Assembly (NCBI GenBank): GCA_034430415.1
Contig: DAOUEN010000029.1
Location: 1 to 5,421 of the forward strand
DNA from: JADFUZ01 sp034430415
Lineage (GTDB): Bacteria; Chloroflexota; Dehalococcoidia; GIF9; AB-539-J10
Length of the DNA: 5,421 nt
Direction of reading: 5' to 3'
Below the pieces are notes generated by a model, which did no database searches, was not told the DNA's origin, and saw nothing but the letters and a program-made list of their open reading frames with translations. Made by a program: the position numbers and the translations under genes. Below, piece by piece: positions 1 through 5,421 of this stretch (the first letter of the stretch is position 1; each line of letters opens with the position of its first letter).

Positions 1-1
1 T

Positions 2-574
2 CCCGAAGAAGACTACGACGGACGACATCATCGCTATCTTGTTGGCGGGGAAGCTTTTGACTGGTTGGCTCTGGCCGAAAGATTATGTGAGGAGATCGAC
101 GGCTTGATTCCAGAAGCTGAACTAACTGATCTCCTTTTCCGCGATCGGCCACCAGTGAAGTTGACCAAGGAGGAGTTTGGGGAATTGATTGGCGACTCCA
201 AATACAAAGCGTATCTGAACTATCTCTACGGCGTTCTTGTGGAAGAGGTTCTGCTTCAAGCCACTATTGATGAAATCCGGAAGAAGAAGAGGGTGTCAGG
301 CTTGACCAGAGACGGTGGGGTGGTTGATGAGGCGTATCATCAGATCTATGGTGCTGGCGAAGGAGAATTGCTGGACCGCTTCAGGAGAGAGAAACGTTTG
401 CCCAAGAGCAAGTCCCTGTACCTTGGGGAAGCCAAGGAGTTCACCTATTGGCTGTTCAAACTGCGTCTGAACACATGTGACAAATCTCGCGTTGCCAGTG
501 ATACGAAGAAGGCCCTGGCAAAACTGCATCACGATGTAGCATCGAAGGGGCGGAATGTCTCTCACTCGAGCTGA
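2..574 (+). CDS. Protein of unknown function, N-terminus beyond the left edge
   Basis: I do not recognise this family and assign no function. The frame is open from base 2 to a TGA stop at 572-574, giving 190 visible residues. A TTG at 65 could be read as a start, but the codons before it already look like protein (HHRYLVGGEAFDWL in visible residues 9-22) and no convincing Shine-Dalgarno sequence precedes it, so the true start most likely lies outside the window. The protein is soluble-looking, highly charged and probably mostly helical. It has no signal peptide, membrane segment or cysteine metal cluster; the only cysteines are at visible residues 29 and 159. Recognisable blocks are an aromatic-rich stretch (YKAYLNYLYGVLVEEVLL, 68-85), a basic patch (RKKKR, 93-97) and an aromatic block near the end (EFTYWLFKLRL, 146-156). 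It converges on valS and overlaps it by 13 bases, so it belongs to a different transcript. I am confident that it is a real gene, but not about its role. Confidence 0.72.
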   Translation, partial: PEEDYDGRHHRYLVGGEAFDWLALAERLCEEIDGLIPEAELTDLLFRDRPPVKLTKEEFGELIGDSKYKAYLNYLYGVLVEEVLLQATIDEIRKKKRVSGLTRDGGVVDEAYHQIYGAGEGELLDRFRREKRLPKSKSLYLGEAKEFTYWLFKLRLNTCDKSRVASDTKKALAKLHHDVASKGRNVSHSS

Positions 575-3258
575 GATAGCTCCGACTGCAATCTGCGCAG
601 GGTGTCTTCAAGGGCAGCTAGTTTATGTTTCTCCCTTTCGACAATTCGAGGGGGTGCTTTTGTCTGGAAAGCGCTGTCATCGAGCCGTGCAGCGACCTGG
701 GCAACCCTGGCTTGAATTGACTTGCTTTCCGCCATCAACTGCCTTTTGGCTGTGAGTTGATCTGCCATACCTGCCTTTGTTAACACCACCTCGGCCTCTT
801 TCAGTACCAGAACGAATTCCTCTCCTCCTTGAGGCTTCCGGTCGTGCCGATCCAGTACAGCCAGCGGGCGCGCTCGAGCCAGTGTTTCTATGAATCTTGC
901 TTGAGAGGCAATGTCAGTTAGGAGTTGACCAGAATAGACTCGGCATCCAATCCACTGGTGCGCCTCTACTTGGTGTTCTGTCCGGGCCTTGCGAACCGAG
1001 CGAATAATGTCAATTGTCGCATTCATGGCTCGTTCGGCCTGGGGATCTAGCAGATCCTCATGAGCGGTAGGATAGGGAGCTATCGCTAGCGAGTCTGACA
1101 TCTCGCTCCTGTCTGCAACACGCTCACTGAGCCGTTGCCACAGTTCTTCGGTTACGAAGGGCATGAAAGGGTGCAACAGCCGCAAGGACTTCTCCAGTGT
1201 AGTTGCCAGTAAGGGCAGAGGAGAATCTTCTGAGGTGTCCCCGTCGGTGGGGACTGCCGAGCCCATATCCCGAAGGCGTATCTTGGCTATCTCGATGTAC
1301 CAATCGCAGAATTCTGACCACAGGAAATCGTAGATCTGCCACCCTGCTTCCCCAAACTGGAAATGCTCCATAAGCCTGCTGACGTTGCCGATAAGGCGGT
1401 TCAGCCTGCTTTGTATCCAGCGATCCTCTACAGTCTTGGCACTATGGGTGTCTGCTGATGGCAACGCTCTGCCTCTTGCAGCTTCGGCGTCTATGCTGTT
1501 GAGAATGTATCTACTGGCATTCCACAACTTATTCACGAAGTGACGGCTAGATTCCAGCTTTCCTTTGCCGAGGTTGATGTCATTTCCTGGAGAGCTGCCC
1601 GTGGTCAAGGCAAGGCGAAGGGCATCGACACCATACTGAGATATGGCTTCGGTGGGGTTGATGACGTTGCCTCGCAGTTTACTCATTTTGTCGCCATGTT
1701 CGTCTCGCAGCAATCCGTGAAGGTAGACAGTGCGGAAGGGGACCTGGCCTGTATCTTCTAGTCCCATCATGATCATTCTGGCGACCCAGAAGAAGAGGAT
1801 ATCGTAGCCGGTCTCCATTACAGAGGTGGGATAGAAATAGCTGAGGTCGCCGGTGTTGGCAGGCCACCCTAATGTGGAGTGCGTCCACAAGGCTGAGCTG
1901 AACCAGGTATCAAGCACGTCAGGATCCTGAGTGATCTCTTGTGAACCACAATGCTGACAGGCATCCGGTTGCTCCACCGATACGGTTACTTTGCCGCAAT
2001 GTTGGCAGTACCACACCGGGATACGGTGGCCCCACCAGAGTTGTCGGCTGATGCACCAGTCCTTTATGTCTTCCATCCACTCAAAATACACTTTGCTGAA
2101 ATGCTGCGGAATGATGGTGATTCTGCCATCTTTGACGGCTGCAATCGCCGCCTTGGCCAGAGGTTGTGTATTGACGAACCACTGCATGCTCACTCTGGGT
2201 TCAACCAGGGTGTTGCAGCGAGTGCAATGGCCCACTGAGTGGAGATAGGGTTCGACTTTCTCCAGTAACCCTGCGTCCCTTAAGCGAGCTACCATTTTCT
2301 CCCGGCACGAAAAGCGGTCGAATCCCTTGTATGGCCCAGCGTTCTCGTTCATGGTGGCATTGGGGTTCATGATGTTCACCAGTGGCAGGTGGTGTCGTTG
2401 AGCGACCTCAAAGTCCGTCGGGTCATGTGCCGGAGTTATCTTGAGTGCCCCGGTACCGAAGGAGGGATCAACGGCTTCGTCGGCGATGATCGGCACCCGT
2501 TTGTCAATAATGGGCAAAATCGCTGCTTCCCCTGTCAAATCCTTGTTGCGTTGGTCTGTGGGGTTCACTGCTACAGCAGTGTCGCCGAAGATGGTTTCCG
2601 GGCGGGTGGTGGCTATGGTGATGAAACCTTCTCTGGTCGCCAGAGAATAGCGGACATAGTAGAGATGTCCGGTGATGTCCTTATGCTCGACCTCGAGGTC
2701 AGAGAGAGCGGTCTGGCATCTGGGGCACCAATTTGTCATTCTTTCTCCTCGGTACACCAGGCCTCTGTGATAGAGTCGGACGAAAGCGGTGCGCACCGCT
2801 CTGCTTGGGCCTTCGTCGAGTGTGAAACAATCGCGCGTCCAATCGCAGGAGGCTCCCAGGAGTTGGTGCTGACGATTGATGCTTTTCCTGCTCTTGTTTG
2901 CCCATTCCCAGGTCATCTCCAGAAATCTCTGCCTGCCTATATCGGTCTTGGTCAGCCCTTGCTTGGCCAACTCCAGCTCTACGAGGACTTGTGTGGCGAT
3001 TCCAGCATGGTCAGTTCCGGGTAGCCACAAGGTGGGCTCTCCTCTCATCCGGTGCCACCTGGTCATGATATCCTCTAGTGAAGTCGTCAGAGCGTGACCC
3101 AAGTGAAGCTCGCCTGTGACGTTGGGAGGAGGCATGGTGATCACGAAGGGCTTCCTTTTGGGGTCTATCCTAGGTGTGAAATAACCCCTATCCAGCCAGA
3201 AGTCATACCACTTCTCTTCTATCTTGCCTGGCTCGTAGGCCTTCGACATTTGGGACAT
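562..3258 (-). CDS. valS: Valyl-tRNA synthetase (class Ia)
   Basis: Charges tRNA-Val with valine using ATP in the cytoplasm and hydrolyses mischarged Thr-tRNA-Val. From the ATG at 3256-3258 the product is 898 residues, normal for bacterial ValRS. Visible in order: the HIGH-type motif PPPNVTGELHLGH (43-55); NWCPRCQTALSDLEVEH (177-192); the CP1 editing domain with TTRPET (217-222) and KITPAHDPTDFE (273-284); Cys pairs at 345/348, 418/421 and 434/437, suggestive of zinc binding; DVLDTWFSSALW (447-458); the KMSKS loop, here KMSKL (524-528); a helical anticodon-binding region (about 610-765); and a C-terminal coiled-coil arm (about 830-898). The final Leu of KMSKL is unusual, but the catalytic KMSK is intact. 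The stop is TGA, overlapping the convergent gene. An in-frame ATG at 3328-3330 would add 24 residues. I prefer 3258 because family homology begins near SKAYEPGKIEEKWY and a GGGAG sequence precedes this ATG. It lies downstream of coaBC, probably in the same transcript. Confidence 0.97.
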   Translation of the reverse strand: MSQMSKAYEPGKIEEKWYDFWLDRGYFTPRIDPKRKPFVITMPPPNVTGELHLGHALTTSLEDIMTRWHRMRGEPTLWLPGTDHAGIATQVLVELELAKQGLTKTDIGRQRFLEMTWEWANKSRKSINRQHQLLGASCDWTRDCFTLDEGPSRAVRTAFVRLYHRGLVYRGERMTNWCPRCQTALSDLEVEHKDITGHLYYVRYSLATREGFITIATTRPETIFGDTAVAVNPTDQRNKDLTGEAAILPIIDKRVPIIADEAVDPSFGTGALKITPAHDPTDFEVAQRHHLPLVNIMNPNATMNENAGPYKGFDRFSCREKMVARLRDAGLLEKVEPYLHSVGHCTRCNTLVEPRVSMQWFVNTQPLAKAAIAAVKDGRITIIPQHFSKVYFEWMEDIKDWCISRQLWWGHRIPVWYCQHCGKVTVSVEQPDACQHCGSQEITQDPDVLDTWFSSALWTHSTLGWPANTGDLSYFYPTSVMETGYDILFFWVARMIMMGLEDTGQVPFRTVYLHGLLRDEHGDKMSKLRGNVINPTEAISQYGVDALRLALTTGSSPGNDINLGKGKLESSRHFVNKLWNASRYILNSIDAEAARGRALPSADTHSAKTVEDRWIQSRLNRLIGNVSRLMEHFQFGEAGWQIYDFLWSEFCDWYIEIAKIRLRDMGSAVPTDGDTSEDSPLPLLATTLEKSLRLLHPFMPFVTEELWQRLSERVADRSEMSDSLAIAPYPTAHEDLLDPQAERAMNATIDIIRSVRKARTEHQVEAHQWIGCRVYSGQLLTDIASQARFIETLARARPLAVLDRHDRKPQGGEEFVLVLKEAEVVLTKAGMADQLTAKRQLMAESKSIQARVAQVAARLDDSAFQTKAPPRIVEREKHKLAALEDTLRRLQSELSQLE

Positions 3259-3353
3259 ACTTTGCGTCACTCCCTTTAAGGCATATTGCTGTTGGGTGTT
3301 GGCAAGTGCTGATCGGCGGGCAACTGCCATTGTCCCTCGGGCGCAGCCCTGTT
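3259..3353. other. 95-base gap between coaBC and valS
   Basis: This is the only sizeable non-coding stretch inside the leftward run if valS starts at 3258. On the minus strand it holds a short GC hairpin (GGGC-TGC-GCCC, 3339-3349) right after the coaBC stop, an upstream in-frame ATG at 3328-3330, and the valS Shine-Dalgarno-like site. The hairpin has a 4-bp stem and no T-run, so it is not a credible terminator. I find no convincing -35/-10 pair and no T-box antiterminator signature. Either the gap is an untranslated spacer, or bases 3259-3330 encode a 24-residue N-terminal extension of ValRS. Confidence 0.6.
3270..3275 (-). promoter_or_regulatory. Shine-Dalgarno-like site for valS
   Basis: On the minus strand AGGGAG lies 11 bases before the ATG at 3258. 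The overlapping GGAGTGA (3267-3273) is only 8 bases away and resembles GGAGGTGA with one base missing. The site is weaker than those of coaX and coaBC, but it favours this ATG over the in-frame ATG at 3330, whose purine-rich stretch GAGGGA ends only 2 bases before the codon. Confidence 0.5.
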
Positions 3354-4547
3354 CTACTGGCTTCGCCCTATTAGCTTCGCCACCTTGTCCAGAATTCTGT
3401 CGGCTACCTCTCGCTTGGGTAGAAGAGGCAAGCTATCAGTGGTGCCCGCCTTATCAATTATCGTGACTCGGTTATTGTCGACGCCGAAGCCGCTATCACT
3501 GGCAGTGATGTCATTGGCCACGATAAGGTCAAGTTCTTTCTGCCGCAACTTTCGACCAGCGTTCTCTATGAGGTTGGTGCTCTCAGCAGCAAAACCCACT
3601 TTCACAAAGTCCCCTTGTGTGCTGGTCAGGATATCGGGGATGCGCTCCAATTCCAAAGTTAGTTCAGCGATTTCCTTCTTGATCTTGTCCTTGGTGGTGT
3701 GTTTGGGGCGATAATCGGCGACGGCAGCCGCCATTATCAGGGCATCGGTTTGTGGAGTGGCATTCGCTACGGCTTCTTGCATCTCGTGGGCTGTACGGAC
3801 ATCGATTATGCTGACGTTGACTGGCTTGGGAATGGAAGTGGAGGCTGTTATTAACGTTACCTCAGCCCCTCTGTCACGCGCTGCCTCAGCAAGAGCATAG
3901 CCCATCTTTCCTGAGGAGCGGTTGGTTATACAGCGAACGGGGTCGATGGGTTCTTGGGTGCCACCTGCGGTCACCACGACACGTTTGCCGGCCAGGTCTC
4001 CTGCCCTTCCCAGTACTTGGCAGACAGTGGCAACAATGTCAGCGGCGGCTGCGAGTCTTCCGGGGCCTTCCTTTCCAGAGGCAAGCGTGCCTGTGGCAGG
4101 CGGAACGATAACGAAGCCACGCGCCATTAGCTTGGCGAGGTTGTCATGAGTGATGGGGTTCTCGTACATATTCGTATCCATGGCTGGCGCGAGGACTACC
4201 GGTGACTTGCTTGCGAGGACGGTGCAGCACAGCAGGTCGTCGGCAAGGCCAGCAGCCAGCTTGGCGATGATATTAGCCGTAGCCGGAGCAATAACCATGA
4301 GATCCGTGGCTTGAGCCAGGGATATGTGCTGGATGTTGGATTGGGAATCCAGCTCAAACATCTCAGTGAGCGCGGGCCTTCGCGTAATGGCTTGGAAAGA
4401 CAGCGGAGCTACGAACTTGGTGGCTGCCTCAGTCATAACTACATCCACATTGGCACCTGAGTGAGTTAGCAGGCTGGCAATGTATATAGCTTTGTAGGCG
4501 GCAATGCCTCCCGCGACTCCTAGCACAATGGTTTTTCCTCTCAGCAC
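3354..4547 (-). CDS. coaBC: Bifunctional phosphopantothenoylcysteine decarboxylase / phosphopantothenate-cysteine ligase
   Basis: Performs steps two and three of coenzyme A synthesis: CTP-dependent joining of 4'-phosphopantothenate to cysteine (CoaB half), then FMN-dependent decarboxylation to 4'-phosphopantetheine (CoaC half). The 397 residues match the usual fused length. The N-terminal flavoprotein domain (about 1-178) shows GVAGGIAAYKA (10-20), active-site His74 in HISLAQATDL, APATANIIAKLAAGLADDLL (87-106) and the substrate motif PAMDTNMYENP (121-131). The substrate flap reads TLASGKEGPGRL, with Ser157 where the E. coli enzyme has its proton-donating Cys158. The CoaB domain (about 185-397) shows VTAGGTQEPIDPVR (192-205), NRSSGKMG (209-216), AAAVADYRP (273-281), KIKK (288-291), VGFAAES (317-323) and ANDI (344-347). 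The start is GTG at 4545-4547, with AGGAG 6 bases upstream. Only 13 bases separate it from coaX, so the two are almost certainly cotranscribed. The decarboxylase assignment is firm despite the Ser substitution, because all other motifs are present. Confidence 0.96.
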   Translation of the reverse strand: MLRGKTIVLGVAGGIAAYKAIYIASLLTHSGANVDVVMTEAATKFVAPLSFQAITRRPALTEMFELDSQSNIQHISLAQATDLMVIAPATANIIAKLAAGLADDLLCCTVLASKSPVVLAPAMDTNMYENPITHDNLAKLMARGFVIVPPATGTLASGKEGPGRLAAAADIVATVCQVLGRAGDLAGKRVVVTAGGTQEPIDPVRCITNRSSGKMGYALAEAARDRGAEVTLITASTSIPKPVNVSIIDVRTAHEMQEAVANATPQTDALIMAAAVADYRPKHTTKDKIKKEIAELTLELERIPDILTSTQGDFVKVGFAAESTNLIENAGRKLRQKELDLIVANDITASDSGFGVDNNRVTIIDKAGTTDSLPLLPKREVADRILDKVAKLIGRSQ

Positions 4548-4553
4548 GATCTG

Positions 4554-4558
4554 CTCCT
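4554..4558 (-). promoter_or_regulatory. Shine-Dalgarno site that fixes the GTG start of coaBC
   Basis: AGGAG on the minus strand lies 6 bases before the GTG codon at 4545-4547, within the 13-base gap after the coaX TAG stop. The spacing is ideal, and the protein from this GTG begins exactly where the flavoprotein fold should (MLRGKTIVLGVAGGIAAYK), so the non-ATG start is well supported. Confidence 0.85.
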
Positions 4559-4560
4559 AG

Positions 4561-5334
4561 CTACTCCCCTATCTTATTCATTTCGTAAATGAGATGCAAT
4601 CCGACCAGTGATAGATCGGGGTTTATCACCTCTATTGCCGGTATGTCGTCAGCTACCAGATGGGCATAGCCACCTGTTGCCACCACTCTAGCTTCGCATC
4701 CCAACTCCATCTTGATTCGCTTGATGATGTTCTCGACAAGACCACTGTAACCGAAGATAATGCCTGACTGCATGGCGGACACGGTGTTCCTGCCGATAGC
4801 CTGTTTGGGGTGGCTTAGTTCGATTCGTGGGAGCATGGCGGTGCGCGTGAACAATGCTTCACTGGCTATGCTGATCCCCGGGGCGATGGCTCCGCCGAGG
4901 TAATCTCCTCCCTCGGAGACGACGTCGAAGGTAGTAGCAGTGCCGAAGTCGATGACGATTAGCGGCTCTCCATAAAGGCGATGAGCGGCAACAGCGTTTA
5001 CAATACGATCAGGCCCGACCTCGCGAGGGTTGTCCATACAAATGCGCACGCCCGTCTTGATTCCAGGTTCAACCACCAACGGTGAAACGCCCAAATACTT
5101 CTGGCATACCTCCCGAAATATCAGGGCTAGGGGAGGAACGACGCTACACAGAGCTGCCCCGGTGATTCTGGAGACTGACAAATCTTGGCGTTGAAGCAGG
5201 GTGAATAGCAGAGAACCATATTCATCTGTTGAGCGGTCAATTCCGGTCGTTAGGCGCCAAGTGAATGGCAGGGCATCGCCATCGAATACACCCAGGTTTA
5301 TGCTGGTGTTTCCGACGTCGATGACCAGCAGCAT
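4561..5334 (-). CDS. coaX: Type III pantothenate kinase
   Basis: Phosphorylates pantothenate to 4'-phosphopantothenate, the first step of coenzyme A synthesis. It belongs to the acetate/sugar kinase (ASKHA) fold, and older annotations call it a Baf-family transcriptional activator. Its 257 residues are the usual family length. Visible motifs are the N-terminal phosphate-binding DVGNTSINLGVF (6-17), DNPREVGPDRIVNA (101-114) with the conserved Asp109 expected to act as catalytic base, DFGTATTFDVV (129-139), GGAIAPGI (147-154), RNTVSAMQSG (182-191) and VATGGYA (218-224). Known members need K+ or NH4+ and, unlike CoaA, are not feedback-inhibited by CoA. The start is ATG at 5332-5334 with a strong AAGGAGG site; the stop is TAG. 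The gene immediately precedes coaBC, so successive enzymes of the pathway are made from one message. No motif is missing and identification is secure. Confidence 0.97.
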   Translation of the reverse strand: MLLVIDVGNTSINLGVFDGDALPFTWRLTTGIDRSTDEYGSLLFTLLQRQDLSVSRITGAALCSVVPPLALIFREVCQKYLGVSPLVVEPGIKTGVRICMDNPREVGPDRIVNAVAAHRLYGEPLIVIDFGTATTFDVVSEGGDYLGGAIAPGISIASEALFTRTAMLPRIELSHPKQAIGRNTVSAMQSGIIFGYSGLVENIIKRIKMELGCEARVVATGGYAHLVADDIPAIEVINPDLSLVGLHLIYEMNKIGE

Positions 5335-5336
5335 TG

Positions 5337-5420
5337 TCAGCCTCCTTCGCTCCCTGTGGGAGGAACTTCAATGATCTGGTGCGGGCAGCAGCGGTTTCGT
5401 TTGGCACTACCTACGGCAAT
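5337..5420 (-). CDS. Possible C-terminal fragment of an upstream gene, unidentified
   Basis: On the minus strand one frame is open from the right edge to a TGA at 5337-5339, encoding 27 residues that end in HQIIEVPPTGSEGG. The stop lies 2 bases before the coaX ATG, and the coaX Shine-Dalgarno site is inside its last codons, as expected for a tightly packed operon. The other two minus-strand frames hit TAG stops within the first 15 bases from the edge. I do not recognise the fragment. A frame this short stays open by chance fairly often, so it may instead be untranslated leader of coaX; no obvious promoter elements are visible in these 87 bases. Confidence 0.4.
   Translation of the reverse strand: MAVGSAKRNRCCPHQIIEVPPTGSEGG
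5341..5347 (-). promoter_or_regulatory. Strong Shine-Dalgarno site of coaX
   Basis: AAGGAGG on the minus strand lies 6 bases before the ATG at 5332-5334. It is the best ribosome-binding site in the window. It also falls inside the last codons of the open frame that runs in from the right edge, a layout typical of translationally coupled genes. Confidence 0.85.
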
Positions 5421-5421
5421 A

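Noticed and set aside
492..544. Inverted repeats TTGCCAG/CTGGCAA (492-498, 515-521) and CGATG-TAG-CATCG (532-544) downstream of valS as its terminator
   Set aside because: The first has a 16-base loop and no adjacent T-run. The second has a 5-bp stem with the nearest TTTT 8 bases away. Both are within chance expectation and inside the coding sequence of the rightward gene.
296..565. 89-codon minus-strand frame just beyond the valS stop
   Set aside because: It lies fully antisense to the rightward gene, whose translation looks far more protein-like, and it lacks a start signal.
568..582. GAGCT-gagat-AGCTC inverted repeat at the convergent stop codons as a bidirectional terminator
   Set aside because: It has a 5-bp stem and no T-run on either strand. 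Repeats of this size are expected by chance.
2389..3024. 211-codon open frame on the plus strand, antisense to valS
   Set aside because: It lies wholly inside the well-supported valS coding region, has no Shine-Dalgarno sequence, and its translation resembles no protein fold or family. It is a shadow of valS codon bias.
3339..3349. GGGC-GCA-GCCC hairpin after the coaBC stop as a terminator
   Set aside because: The stem is only 4 bp with no following T-run on the minus strand. It is too weak for intrinsic termination.
3259..3353. T-box or other leader riboswitch ahead of valS
   Set aside because: T-boxes are common upstream of aminoacyl-tRNA synthetase genes, but the conserved AGGGTGGNACCGCG-type element is absent and the gap is too short for a full T-box.
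3385..3714. 109-codon plus-strand frame antisense to coaBC
   Set aside because: Its composition is low-quality (rich in Ser, Arg and Leu), it has no ribosome-binding site, and it falls entirely within conserved CoaB motifs on the other strand.

Overview
This is a bacterial housekeeping segment of roughly balanced to slightly GC-rich base composition. It is densely coded and shows no mobile element, CRISPR array, tRNA or rRNA. Most of it is one leftward gene run. Read in the direction of transcription from the right edge, it contains the tail of an unidentified reading frame, coaX (type III pantothenate kinase), coaBC (bifunctional phosphopantothenoylcysteine synthetase/decarboxylase) and valS (valyl-tRNA synthetase). 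A rightward gene of unknown function enters from the left edge and meets valS tail to tail with a 13-base overlap.

Layout: 2-574 (+) is an unknown protein, cut off at the left edge. 562-3258 (-) is valS, with an in-frame upstream ATG at 3330 as an alternative start. 3259-3353 is the valS leader gap. 3354-4547 (-) is coaBC with a GTG start. 4561-5334 (-) is coaX. 5337-5420 (-) is a possible C-terminal fragment of an upstream gene. Clear Shine-Dalgarno sequences precede coaX (AAGGAGG) and coaBC (AGGAG), and a weaker one precedes valS. The tight spacing from coaX to coaBC (13 bases) indicates a single transcript. The 95-base gap before valS is compatible with read-through but leaves room for separate control. 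No convincing promoter or intrinsic terminator is visible.

How the genes work together: CoaX phosphorylates pantothenate. The C-terminal CoaB half of CoaBC then joins the product to cysteine using CTP, and the N-terminal CoaC half decarboxylates it to 4'-phosphopantetheine. The pair therefore covers the first three of the five steps from pantothenate to coenzyme A. ValS charges tRNA-Val and is probably only an operon partner.

Organism: a type III kinase next to a fused CoaBC and a full-length bacterial ValRS with editing domain and C-terminal arm shows a bacterium. The protein style and gene order suggest Chloroflexota (Dehalococcoidia-like), but this is a low-confidence impression from memory. 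I see no new multi-gene system here. The points worth a second look are two active-site substitutions (KMSKL in ValRS, and Ser for Cys in the CoaC flap), the unknown rightward gene and the convergent overlap.
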